Positions 21,691 to 30,524 of a stretch of 32,344 bases of DNA are shown in pieces. The position numbers were made by a program, and so were the translations under genes. How positions within the stretch are numbered: position 1 is the first letter of the stretch; every line of letters begins with the position of its first letter. A model generated the notes under the pieces. That model did not search any database. It saw only the letters and a list, made by a program, of their open reading frames with translations, and was not told the DNA's origin. The stretch is from assembly GCA_964355015.1 (NCBI GenBank), contig CAYHCE010000036.1:1-32344 (forward strand), given 5' to 3'. The stretch is from CAYHCE01 sp964355015 (GTDB taxonomy: Bacteria > Cyanobacteriota > Cyanobacteriia > PCC-6307 > Cyanobiaceae).

Positions 21691-23792
21691 ACCATATCCT
21701 CCAGGAACTCCGACCCCACTCCGCCGCTGCTGATCAGCAGGTGGTCCCGTGCCCGGGTGCAGGCCACGTAGAGCAGATGCCGCTCGGTGGCGTACACCTC
21801 ATCGAGATCGGAGTCGTCGGTGATGGCTTCGATGCGCGAGGGGCTGGGGATCACGTCTTCATCGCAGGCCATCACGGCCACGGCGCGGAACTCCAGACCC
21901 TTGGCCAGGTGCATGGTGGACAGGGAGGCCTTGGTGCCCAGCCGAACTGAGCTTGAGGTGAGCAGCTCGAAGGGGATCTCGGCCAGCTCCAGGGCGGCCT
22001 GAGCCCGGGGCAGCTCGGCTTCGCTGCGCACGAACACACCGATCTCGCGGGGGATGAGGCCCTTAGCGCTGATCTCCTTGAGCCAGGAGGCCACCTGCTC
22101 GATTTCAGCTTCGGGGTCGTCCGACTGAACGATCAGCGGCTCCGGCCCGTTGAAGACCGACACGGCCCCCCGGCGATCCTGGACATTGCCATCCAGATCC
22201 CTGCCCTCTGGATCGAGCAGTTGATCGGCCTGCTGCCGGATCTGGTGGGAGGTGCGGTAGTTGATCTTGAGGGTGCGGGAGCGCCCTCTGATGTCCACGC
22301 CGTAGTGGGTCCAGGAGAAGGGCTGCTGGAAGATCCGCTGGCCCAGATCCCCCGCGAAGAAGAGGCCATTGCGACGGGTGCCGCCGATGGCGGCGATCAA
22401 GCGCAGTTGCCCCGCCGTGGTGTCCTGGCACTCATCGACAACGATGTGCTGATAGGGGCTGGCGCCGTTCTTCAGGAGGCGTTCGGCCGCCTGATGGAAC
22501 AGTTGATGCCGGGTGATCTGCCCCCGCCGTTCCAGTTCCTGCAGCACCGCCTCGAACGCCTGCCAAAGGAGCCGGCGCTTCGGTTCCGCCAGCCGTGACT
22601 TCCGGCCCAGACGGCGCACATCCCGGTAGGACTCCCAGTCGCGCAGGTGGAAGGCATCCACGATCTCCCTGAACTCCTCGATGGTGAAGCGCTCGCCGTA
22701 GCGGCTGCGGATCTCCTCGGGAGCGTGATCGATCAGCAGTTGATCGAGATCCGGATCGGGGATCAGGTTGGGCTTTCCGATCTGGGCCGCGTAGATCCGC
22801 TCCCCGAGCTGGCTCATTGCAAGCACGTCAATGCGCTCAGCCAGGACAGGTCGATCCGCGATCAGACGGTTGAGCTTGTCCTGCAGCAGTGCCGCCAGGG
22901 GTTCCGAAAACGTGGTGAGCAGCAGCCTGCTGTCGGGTTCCGAGCGGGCCAGATGCACAACCCTGTGCAAGGCCACCACGGTTTTGCCCGTGCCTGCGGA
23001 ACCCTGCACCTTGGTGGGTCCGTTGAACTCCCGCTCGACCCAGTCCCGCTGGGCGGGGTGAAGGAAGACGATCCAACGCTCCCAGGGATAGTCGAGGGCA
23101 CGGGCCAGCTCCTCGGCGTTGACGAGGGTGCGGAAGCGCCGCTGGGCATCGGGGTGCTGGAAGGGGTCCCCCTGATCAGGCAGCACCACCTGGGGCTTAG
23201 CCGGCCTACTGCCCGTCGCCAGCTCCAGCATCGCTTCTGCGGCTTCTGCCGGCAGGTGCTCCACCAGCTCCAGGAGCTGGTCTTCTGTGGCCATGAGCAG
23301 ATCAGCCAGCCACTCCTCGGGAACGCCGTAGCTGAGCAGCTCGGCTTGGTGGAAGCCGGCCAGGGGACGGAGAGGTTCATCCTCAAGAGGAGCGGCTGAG
23401 GGCGCGAACGGTTCGGCTTCCGCAAGCGTCGGAACGTAGAGGGGGATCTCGATCTCCCGCACCGTCTCGCGGATCTCCACCAACTGCGCAGCACCCGTCA
23501 CGGGATGGGTTTCGAGTTTGCGCCGGTAGGCCCACTCGTAGGCGTCGTCGTGGTGGTCGACATAGCAGAGCAGCAGGCTGTTCTCTATGCGATGGAAGAT
23601 CAGGCGGATGTCCCGGTTCACCCTGGCCGACCAGAAGTTCTTGTCCTTGGTGCGGTCGATCCGATGCACCTGCAGCCCTGGTGTGGCCAGGTTGGTCTGC
23701 AGATCGAAGGCGGTGGTCTTGGCAGCCCGCTGATCCTCGCCAGTGAGCCGTTCGAGGCTCTGTTGGAAGGTGTCGGCGATTCGAAACTCCAT
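21687..23792 (-). CDS. RelE/ParE-like domain fused to UvrD-type helicase (701 aa)
   Basis: The N-terminal 95 or so residues resemble a RelE/ParE/YafQ-type toxin fold: FRIADTFQQSLERLTGEDQR, VHRIDRTKDKNFWSARVNRD, IRLIFHRIENSLLLCYVDHH. A variable linker leads to an SF1 helicase with Walker A QGSAGTGKT (ending near 271), Walker B VVDECQD (near 452), INYRTSHQIR, the motif STMHLAKGLEF and motif VI ERHLLYVACTRARDHLLIS. It should translocate on DNA using ATP. The RelE-like part may be catalytic or a binding module. Its active-site residues cannot be judged by eye. ATG 23792 overlaps the mod stop as TGATG. The stop overlaps the KAP start. Tight coupling makes it part of the restriction operon. Confidence 0.85.
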   Translation of the reverse strand: MEFRIADTFQQSLERLTGEDQRAAKTTAFDLQTNLATPGLQVHRIDRTKDKNFWSARVNRDIRLIFHRIENSLLLCYVDHHDDAYEWAYRRKLETHPVTGAAQLVEIRETVREIEIPLYVPTLAEAEPFAPSAAPLEDEPLRPLAGFHQAELLSYGVPEEWLADLLMATEDQLLELVEHLPAEAAEAMLELATGSRPAKPQVVLPDQGDPFQHPDAQRRFRTLVNAEELARALDYPWERWIVFLHPAQRDWVEREFNGPTKVQGSAGTGKTVVALHRVVHLARSEPDSRLLLTTFSEPLAALLQDKLNRLIADRPVLAERIDVLAMSQLGERIYAAQIGKPNLIPDPDLDQLLIDHAPEEIRSRYGERFTIEEFREIVDAFHLRDWESYRDVRRLGRKSRLAEPKRRLLWQAFEAVLQELERRGQITRHQLFHQAAERLLKNGASPYQHIVVDECQDTTAGQLRLIAAIGGTRRNGLFFAGDLGQRIFQQPFSWTHYGVDIRGRSRTLKINYRTSHQIRQQADQLLDPEGRDLDGNVQDRRGAVSVFNGPEPLIVQSDDPEAEIEQVASWLKEISAKGLIPREIGVFVRSEAELPRAQAALELAEIPFELLTSSSVRLGTKASLSTMHLAKGLEFRAVAVMACDEDVIPSPSRIEAITDDSDLDEVYATERHLLYVACTRARDHLLISSGGVGSEFLEDMV

Positions 23793-26587
23793 CAATCGAT
23801 CTTGTACACCTTCATCACCTCATCCCCCAGGTGGTTGATCACCTTGACGGCAATGCGACCGGTCTGGGGCTTGGAGAAGGGCACGGATGTGTCGCTGTTG
23901 AGCGAGGCCCAGGCTTCGGCATCGATCTCGGCCTTGAGCGAGGTCTTGAGGCTCTTGTAGGGGTCGTTCTGGCCGAGGAAGTAGGCCTGTCGCACGAAGA
24001 AGCTCTCGCCGTTGTAGTCGGAGTCGATGAACCAGCAGGCGATGCCGTCGGCTTCGTCGCTGCGGATCTCGCCGGTGGAGGGGTCGAACACATCGACGCC
24101 ATTGATCCGGACCTGGATCTGATCGGGCTGGGCTCCTGGACCCGTGGCCTCAAGGATGTCGATGTCGGGTTCGCCGAAGACCACGAACAGGTTGCCCTTG
24201 CCGGTGTTCTTGAGGTCCTGCTGCATGTGCAGATCGGCGTTCATCCGGGCCTTGAGAACTGGCAGGGCGCCGAGCTTGGTGAATTCGGTGGTGTGGGCCT
24301 CGTAGTTGAATGCGCAACTGATCAGCACATCGAAGCCGACATCGGCCGCCTCCCGGGCCGCCGCGACCAGATCGCTGCGGGAGACGGTGCCGAACTCCGG
24401 GCCAATGAAGATGCCCGCCGTCTTCTGCTGCTCACTGCCGCCGACGGACTCGGTGGTGGTGCCCTTGCCGCAGATGTACTCGCCGGGCCAGGGCTCCAGG
24501 GAATCGAAGCTGATCTTGTCGTCCTTGTGGGCCTGCTGCACACCGGCCACCTTGAGCGTGTCGAGGATCACCTGGGCAAAGTCAGCGGCACCCAGAGCCG
24601 TGGCCCCGATTTTCAGCGGGTCGGTGATGGTGTCGTCTGCCTCGACGATCATCGAGCGGTGGGGGCTGAGGCTCTCCACGGTGAAAGGGCCCGCCACGCG
24701 CACCTTCTTGTTGTCGCTGTAGGGCTTGTCGTAGAGGAACTCGAACTCGGCCTTGGCGGCGATCGACTTGTCGATTTCTCTCTGTCGGGCGATGCGGGCC
24801 TTCCACCAGTCGGCGTGTAGCTGCTTCGCCGCGTCAGACCATTCGGCCCCAGCCTCGCGCGGGATCTCCCACTCCTGCCAAGTCTTCTGGAGTGCGGAAT
24901 TCAGACCTTCGCGCATCGGCTCTAGCTTCGCCTGCCACTGCTCCCAGATGACATCAATCTCAGAGTTGCGCGCAATGGAACTAAGCATGACGTGTGGCAC
25001 CCGCTCATAGACGAATCCCTGGCGAATATTCCCACTGCACGGCAAGGATGAAGGAGGCCTGCCGCTGACTGCAGATTCCTTGATTTGACCTTCACTGGAA
25101 TCGGCCAGCACATAAAAGGGAAATAGCGAACCCATGATGCGGGCACGGGCCAACGCTAGTGCCACGCGGGATGTGTCAATAGTGATCCAGCGACGACCCC
25201 ATTGCTCAGCGACTGTTGCAGTGGTGCCAGAGCCGCAAGTCGGGTCAAGGACAAGGTCGCTTGGATCTGTAACCATTAGCATACACCGCTCAATAAACTT
25301 AGCGGCAGTTTCTACAATATAGACTCTCTGAGAAGCTGCTGGTTGATCAGTCCAGGCATTATCGTATTTCGTTGTCGAGCTTTCACTAAAATAGGTTTTA
25401 AAATAGGGTGTTCCGGACAGCATGAACAGCCTGTCGCTTTTGATTAGACGGAGCATTCCATCCGGGTTTGTCTTCCATGAGTATTTGCTTTTCCGAATCT
25501 CCTTGCCATGCAATGCAAAGTCGAATGTACAAGATGGAGTATATCCGGCAGAGGTTAGCTTGTAGCGTCTGAAGATGCTGCTGTGATCCGATATTGCCGC
25601 GAATTCAGCTTCGTCAATCTTTCTATACCCTGACCCCTCGGAATAGTCTCTAACAAATCTCCATTCCTTGTCATTTGATATATCTCGTTTTCGAAATAGC
25701 GGCCGGAACTTCATCGAGCCTGAAGACTTTGCATACCATAATATGTGGTCATATACTGTTGCAAGGCCATCTTGACCAAGAGGGCTGGTCGACTTGAATG
25801 CTATCTGAGCGTGAAAGTTTGAGTCTCCGAAGACTTCGTCCAGCAGAGATCTAACTCGGTGAACATTCTCATCTCCGATCTGGACGAAAATTGACCCGGA
25901 ATCGGTGAGAAGATCACGAGCAACAGTTAGCCGGTCACGCAAATAGGTGAGATAGCTGTGAATGCCGTCGCGCCAGGTATCACGGAAAGCTTTGACCTGT
26001 TCGGGCTCGCGAGTGATGTGATCGGCGTTACCGTCTCTAACCGTAGTGCTGGTCGTGCTCCACTGGAAGTTGCTGTTGAACTTGATGCCGTAGGGCGGAT
26101 CGAAGTAGATGCACTGCACCTTGCCCCGTAGGCCTTCGCGCTCCGCCAAGGACGCCATCACCTGGAGCGAATCGCCCAGGATCATGCGGTTGGACCAGTT
26201 CTGGTCGTGCTGGTAGAACTCGGTCTTGGCCTCCTCCGAAGGCAGGCCATTGAAAGCGGCGAACAGATCGATCTGCTGGGTGTTGTCCTGCTCGCCGCTC
26301 CTGGAGCGCTTCTTCAGATCATCGATCAGCACCTTGGGGTGCACCTTTTCCTGGATGTAGAGCGGTGGCGCCGCCACCACCAGGTCCGACCAGTCGAGCA
26401 GATCCTTGCCACGCCAGACGAGCTGAGGGTCGAGGTCCTCATTACGACGCGCATAGGCCACCTTCAGGAGGTTCTTCTCGTAGGCCTGCACCAGGGGCTG
26501 GTACTCAGCCGTGGGGATGTTCTTGCGCTCAGCTTCTTCGTGGATGAAGCTCTCGATCTGCTTACGCTCGGCTGGTTTCTTCGCCAT
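23792..26587 (-). CDS. Type III-like DNA methyltransferase (Mod), 931 aa
   Basis: The protein carries the beta-class amino-methyltransferase order. The catalytic motif FDPPYG is at 162-167, followed by SIFVQIGDENVHRVRSLLDE. The specificity region lies between. The AdoMet-binding motif LDPTCGSGTT ends near 456, with TIDTSRVALALARARI after it. It would methylate adenine N6 (or cytosine N4) in its site and pair with the Res subunit encoded just upstream. It is longer than classical Mod proteins because of a C-terminal extension of about 450 residues (for example DEADGIACWFIDSDYNGESF), seen in large versions of the family. The segment from about 24940 to 26050, holding the specificity region and AdoMet motif, is AT-richer than both ends of the gene (24 of 60 bases G/C at 25381-25440), which suggests recombination. 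Confidence 0.9.
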   Translation of the reverse strand: MAKKPAERKQIESFIHEEAERKNIPTAEYQPLVQAYEKNLLKVAYARRNEDLDPQLVWRGKDLLDWSDLVVAAPPLYIQEKVHPKVLIDDLKKRSRSGEQDNTQQIDLFAAFNGLPSEEAKTEFYQHDQNWSNRMILGDSLQVMASLAEREGLRGKVQCIYFDPPYGIKFNSNFQWSTTSTTVRDGNADHITREPEQVKAFRDTWRDGIHSYLTYLRDRLTVARDLLTDSGSIFVQIGDENVHRVRSLLDEVFGDSNFHAQIAFKSTSPLGQDGLATVYDHILWYAKSSGSMKFRPLFRKRDISNDKEWRFVRDYSEGSGYRKIDEAEFAAISDHSSIFRRYKLTSAGYTPSCTFDFALHGKEIRKSKYSWKTNPDGMLRLIKSDRLFMLSGTPYFKTYFSESSTTKYDNAWTDQPAASQRVYIVETAAKFIERCMLMVTDPSDLVLDPTCGSGTTATVAEQWGRRWITIDTSRVALALARARIMGSLFPFYVLADSSEGQIKESAVSGRPPSSLPCSGNIRQGFVYERVPHVMLSSIARNSEIDVIWEQWQAKLEPMREGLNSALQKTWQEWEIPREAGAEWSDAAKQLHADWWKARIARQREIDKSIAAKAEFEFLYDKPYSDNKKVRVAGPFTVESLSPHRSMIVEADDTITDPLKIGATALGAADFAQVILDTLKVAGVQQAHKDDKISFDSLEPWPGEYICGKGTTTESVGGSEQQKTAGIFIGPEFGTVSRSDLVAAAREAADVGFDVLISCAFNYEAHTTEFTKLGALPVLKARMNADLHMQQDLKNTGKGNLFVVFGEPDIDILEATGPGAQPDQIQVRINGVDVFDPSTGEIRSDEADGIACWFIDSDYNGESFFVRQAYFLGQNDPYKSLKTSLKAEIDAEAWASLNSDTSVPFSKPQTGRIAVKVINHLGDEVMKVYKID

Positions 26588-26588
26588 C

Positions 26589-29500
26589 TCAGTTCACCTC
26601 CTTGGCCAACACGGTGCCAATCACACCGGCAACCTCAGCTTCCACCTTGTCGGCGAAGTCGCCATCCATCTCCAGCACATCCCTGAACTCGGCAAAGGCC
26701 CAGCGGCCGAACTTTCCGGTGTTGTTCACCCCCGGCACCCAGAACGTCTCCATCGTGTTGCGCTTGTCCTTGGCGTCCTCACCGCGATAGCCCTTCACTT
26801 CGCACACCAGATTCAATAGATCGTTCTCGCCATGGCCATCGTCCACCTTGGCGATGAAGTCAGGGATGTAGCGCCTTATGGTCGACATGTAGTTGTAGGG
26901 CACCTCAAAGCCCAGGCCCTGGTTCTTCACGTAGCTCCTCACCTGAGGCTGGCTCTCCAACACACGGCAGAACTCCTGCTCCCAGGTGCTGTCGCAGATC
27001 GCCCAGTTCACATGGCTCTTGCGTGATTCGCTCTGCCAGCGCAGGGTCTTGGAAGTGGTGAAGTTCACGGTGCGCGTGCTGCCGGTTGGGTTGTAGGGAT
27101 CGATCATGGAAAGGATCTTCTTGTCATCTCCAGCCGAGAGCATGATGGCCGACACGATGCGATTGCAGGCCATGTCGGCGATCTCCTTCCAGAGCAGCAG
27201 GCCTTCGGTCATGCCTCCCTTGCACTCCAGGCACTGATCGAGCCACTGGCGCACGATCTTCTTCATCGGCAGGATCAGGTGGAGCTTGGGCGCATCGCCG
27301 GCATCGCGGTACTTCGTGTACACCAGGTGCTTGGCCAGGTTCATGATCACAGTCGAGCGCCGCACCTTCTTGGTGTGCTCCAAGGTGAGCTCCACCCCTT
27401 CGCCGATGATCCCCTGGTTGCTGGTCTGCCCCGGGCCTACCAGATCCGGCGAGAGCACCAGGTGATGATCCTGGTGGAACTCAGCCGTGGCCACTTCATC
27501 GGGTAGTTCCACCCGGTATCCCAGCACGTTCGGGAAGCTGATCTCGGCCGCATCACGCTCAGGGCTCACCGCATTCACCCGGATCGTGGGCTTGGGCTTG
27601 TTGATCGGAGCCTGTACCGCCTGAGCGGTGAAGTCGAAGGGGATCCCGAAGATGTCGGCGTACTCCACATCGAACCGGGGTGGCTCCTTCTCCGGGTTCA
27701 GCTCGTACGACTGGCGCCGCAGGGCCCGTCCCACCACCTGCTCGCACAGCAACTGGGTTCCGAAGGCCCTCACCCCGAGCACGTGGGTGACGGTGTTGGC
27801 ATCCCAGCCCTCCGAGAGCATCGCCACGGACACCACACAGCGGATGTCCTGGCCGAGCTTGCCGGGCTTGCCCACTGTGTTCATCACCTCCCGCAGCAGC
27901 TCGGCGTCGCTGATCGTGTCGGCCGCTGCCCCAGCCCCATCCCGTTCCACCCGCTCCCGGCGGAACAGCTCGATCTCTGATTCCGCCAGCTCGCGGAAGT
28001 TCTTGTCGAGGGCGTCTCCCGATTCCAGTTGTTCGCTGTCGATCAGCAGCGTGCGCGGCCGGGGCAGGGGGTTGTCGTGCTCGTCGTGGTTCCTGAACAG
28101 AGCCAAGGCCCCTTTGCGGGGGGCCTGATCACCCTGTGGATCTTCGATCTTGTACCCCGACACCCAGTCGAAGACGAGCTTGGATGTGGCGGTGTTGTTG
28201 CAGACGATGATGAAGCAGGGCGGCACGTCGATCTCTGCCTCCTTCCATCTGTCGAAGGTCTGCTCGTAGTGGCCGTAGAGGGCTTCCAGTGCCGTCTTGA
28301 GTTCGGTCGGCAGACTCTCTGGGTCAAGGATGCCGCTGGAACCACGACCCTTCTTGGGCATCTTGGCCTTGATGTTCTCCCACAGCTTGCGGAAGCGCGG
28401 CATGTCGGCCGCCACGTTGTCGGCCACCGGCACCCTCGGCAGCTTGACGATGCCGCACTCGATCGCATCCATCAGCGAGAAGTCGCTGCTGGTCCAGGGG
28501 AAGAGGGTGCCCTCGATGTAGCCCGAGCTGCTCAGGAAGAACGGCGTCGCCGAGAGGTCGGTCACGTGGCTGATCCCGATCTTGCGGCTGACCGCCTCCA
28601 GCCCTGAGATCCAGAGCCGGGCCGCCTCGCGGTTCTTCTTGGCCTCGGTCTTGTCCTCGGAATCGAGCTTGATGTCGGCCTCGTCGTCGCTGAGCGGCTT
28701 CTCCCGGTAGCAGTGGTGGGCCTCATCGTTGAGCACCATCACCCGCTTCAGGCCCATGAGTTCGGGCATCACCCGCTGGATCATCTGGCCTTCGGTCTCA
28801 GTGGTCTGCAGCGGTTCCCCCCGGCCCTGCAGCAGTTGACGGGTGCCCTTGGCCAGGTCCAGCAGCTCCCGCTTGCGGAAGGCGTGGTAGTTGGTGATCA
28901 CGATCTTGGCCTTGCCCAGATCCGCGAGCATGTCCTGCGGAACCAGCTCCATCCCCTTGAAGTAGCTGTTGGGGTCGTTGGGCTGGAGCACGCGCAGGCG
29001 GTCCTTGATCGTCAGGCCCGGGGCCACCACCAGGAAGCCCTTGGTGAACTTCTCGCTGTTCGGCCGCCGGACCGCATTGATCGTCTGCCAGGCGATCAGC
29101 ATCGCCATCACCGTGGTCTTGCCGGCGCCGGTGGCCAGCTTGTGGGCAATGCGGAAGAGCCCAGGGTTGGCCGCATCGTTGGCCCGCTCCAGTTCGCCCA
29201 GGATGTCGGCGCCCCTCTTGCCGATCTGGGGGGCCACCTCGGAGAGCCAGATCGAGGTCTCCACCGCTTCCACCTGGCAGAAGAACGGCCTGATGCCGGC
29301 GAACTCATGGTGACGCCAGTGCTTGAGCAGCCGGGCCGTCTCGGGTGTGACCCGCCAGTTGGCCTCGCTGGAGGTTCGCCACTCGCCGACCAGGTCCCGG
29401 ATCGAGTTGATCAGCTCGGTGACGTCGTACTGCTGGCGCTCGTCGGAGATCCCCTGCTTGTCCTGGAAGATCAGTTGCTGCTGCTCGGCCTTGCCGCCCC

Positions 29501-29654
29501 GCTTCTTGGGCTTGGGGATCGGCGTGATCAGCTCACAGCGGCGCCGATTCTCGGCGATCTCCTGGGTGGGGATTCCTTCGTGAAGCTCCCAGTGGAAAGC
29601 CGGGATCTCATAGGGGGAGTTGAGGATCGGGTCGGAGAAGAAGCGGTCGCTCAT
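26589..29654 (-). CDS. Type III-like restriction enzyme helicase/nuclease (Res)
   Basis: This SF2 protein of about 1021 residues has Walker A ATGAGKT near 174-180, the DEAH box VLNDEAHHCY, motif III DLSATPFF, and motif VI VVGRALRR. A C-terminal PD-(D/E)XK nuclease shows YIPDFIAKVDD and, about 18 residues later, CEVKGYRG. Together with Mod it should cleave DNA after ATP-driven translocation or sliding. ATG 29654 is preferred over GTG 29663 because GGAG lies 11 bases before the ATG but only 2 before the GTG. The stop is followed after one base by the mod ATG. It is first in the operon, which reverses the usual mod-res order. All helicase and nuclease motifs look intact. Confidence 0.9.
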   Translation of the reverse strand: MSDRFFSDPILNSPYEIPAFHWELHEGIPTQEIAENRRRCELITPIPKPKKRGGKAEQQQLIFQDKQGISDERQQYDVTELINSIRDLVGEWRTSSEANWRVTPETARLLKHWRHHEFAGIRPFFCQVEAVETSIWLSEVAPQIGKRGADILGELERANDAANPGLFRIAHKLATGAGKTTVMAMLIAWQTINAVRRPNSEKFTKGFLVVAPGLTIKDRLRVLQPNDPNSYFKGMELVPQDMLADLGKAKIVITNYHAFRKRELLDLAKGTRQLLQGRGEPLQTTETEGQMIQRVMPELMGLKRVMVLNDEAHHCYREKPLSDDEADIKLDSEDKTEAKKNREAARLWISGLEAVSRKIGISHVTDLSATPFFLSSSGYIEGTLFPWTSSDFSLMDAIECGIVKLPRVPVADNVAADMPRFRKLWENIKAKMPKKGRGSSGILDPESLPTELKTALEALYGHYEQTFDRWKEAEIDVPPCFIIVCNNTATSKLVFDWVSGYKIEDPQGDQAPRKGALALFRNHDEHDNPLPRPRTLLIDSEQLESGDALDKNFRELAESEIELFRRERVERDGAGAAADTISDAELLREVMNTVGKPGKLGQDIRCVVSVAMLSEGWDANTVTHVLGVRAFGTQLLCEQVVGRALRRQSYELNPEKEPPRFDVEYADIFGIPFDFTAQAVQAPINKPKPTIRVNAVSPERDAAEISFPNVLGYRVELPDEVATAEFHQDHHLVLSPDLVGPGQTSNQGIIGEGVELTLEHTKKVRRSTVIMNLAKHLVYTKYRDAGDAPKLHLILPMKKIVRQWLDQCLECKGGMTEGLLLWKEIADMACNRIVSAIMLSAGDDKKILSMIDPYNPTGSTRTVNFTTSKTLRWQSESRKSHVNWAICDSTWEQEFCRVLESQPQVRSYVKNQGLGFEVPYNYMSTIRRYIPDFIAKVDDGHGENDLLNLVCEVKGYRGEDAKDKRNTMETFWVPGVNNTGKFGRWAFAEFRDVLEMDGDFADKVEAEVAGVIGTVLAKEVN

Positions 29655-29873
29655 GGGGAGCACGTCTCCGGTTCGTAGAGGCCTGATGCAGGCTTCGAAT
29701 GGAAGTGGTCAGCGCTCGGCGGTGAGGGGAAGGAGCTTCGGACCACCAGGGACACGGAAGATAGTGAGACCACTAGCGTGCAGTTTGGCCGGACCTCAAG
29801 GGAATTGGGGAAACTCCGCTTCCGCCGCAGCGCGCGCCAGGGACCCTTCGCTTGAACTTTGGGAGTTGCGGCC
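29655..29873 (-). promoter_or_regulatory. Gene-free spacer upstream of restriction operon
   Basis: This 219-base spacer holds no supported gene and should carry the promoter of the restriction operon. A short palindrome, TAGTG-AGAC-CACTA (29762-29775), could be an operator. No clear -35/-10 pair was identified, and no tRNA-end repeat marking a right attachment site was found. Confidence 0.35.
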
Positions 29874-30245
29874 TCAGCTGAACCCCCTTGCCGGTGGCTG
29901 GCGTCGGGGCACCAGGAGCGGAACTTCGATCGTGGAGCCCTCCTCCATCGGGTAGCCCTCCATCTCCAGGTGGACGTCGCTGCAGAACACGGAGAGGGGT
30001 GGATCCAGATCAATCGCCTCCAGCAGGGCCAGCACGACCTCTCCGGCGCTGTCGCTCGGATGCCGCTTCATGGTCATGCGGAAGCGGATCGAGGTGAAAC
30101 GCTTGAGATCCGGCCGGGCCGAGAGCACCTTGGTGCGCAGGAACCGGCCGATTCCGAACTCGGTCTGGTTGACGAACAGCACGTAGGGCCCGTCGCCCTC
30201 AGGGCCAGGCAGTTCGTCCTGGGTGGTGATCGTGATGTCGGCCAT
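29874..30245 (-). CDS. Hypothetical protein (123 aa)
   Basis: The product begins MADITITTQDELPGPEGDGP and includes YVLFVNQTEFGIGRFLRTKV and LSARPDLKRFTSIRFRMTMK, an alpha/beta-looking protein with conserved-looking basic and aromatic residues. The stop is at 29874. ATG 30245 is 8 bases after the preceding small gene's stop. No family is recognised. It precedes the restriction operon on the same strand, so it could be a host gene or an accessory to the operon. The 219-base gap argues against direct coupling. Confidence 0.6.
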   Translation of the reverse strand: MADITITTQDELPGPEGDGPYVLFVNQTEFGIGRFLRTKVLSARPDLKRFTSIRFRMTMKRHPSDSAGEVVLALLEAIDLDPPLSVFCSDVHLEMEGYPMEEGSTIEVPLLVPRRQPPARGFS

Positions 30246-30253
30246 GGGGGCAA

Positions 30254-30442
30254 TCAGGTTTTGTTGCTGATCTCATTCCCGCTCTGCCCGTCGAACAACG
30301 GCCCCAGCGGCACTACCCCCAGTTGGCCCTGCTCCGCCACCTCTAGTCCAGTTGGGTTGGGTTGCTCCGGCCCGAACAACTGAGCGGAAGGGGCCTCCGC
30401 GCCCAGCGGTAGGGGGTCCTGGCGATAACGATGGCGTGGCAT
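30254..30442 (-). CDS. Small hypothetical protein (62 aa)
   Basis: The product begins MPRHRYRQDPLPLGAEAPSA and is Pro/Gly-rich. No domain is visible. ATG 30442 is preceded by AAAGGG. An in-frame ATG 30 bases upstream is an alternative. It sits between the alpha/beta hydrolase gene and the 123-residue hypothetical gene, all on the minus strand. Low-complexity composition makes it only moderately supported. Confidence 0.4.
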   Translation of the reverse strand: MPRHRYRQDPLPLGAEAPSAQLFGPEQPNPTGLEVAEQGQLGVVPLGPLFDGQSGNEISNKT

Positions 30443-30524
30443 GGAGGGACCCTTTGAGGCGGCCTCCAGCATGGAATAGGAGATCGGCCTCGCTGGTGCC
30501 GACTTCCTTCCAGGAGTCCAGGGC

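Noticed and set aside
28713..29678. Long plus-strand frame opposite the Res gene (321 aa)
   Set aside because: It lies antisense to a gene with complete helicase and nuclease motifs, and its own sequence has no recognisable domain.
29670..29710. Second attachment site (GCAGGCTTCGAAT, similar to the tRNA T arm)
   Set aside because: The similarity to GCAGGTTCGAAT is too short and needs an inserted base. The flanking tRNA sequence does not match.
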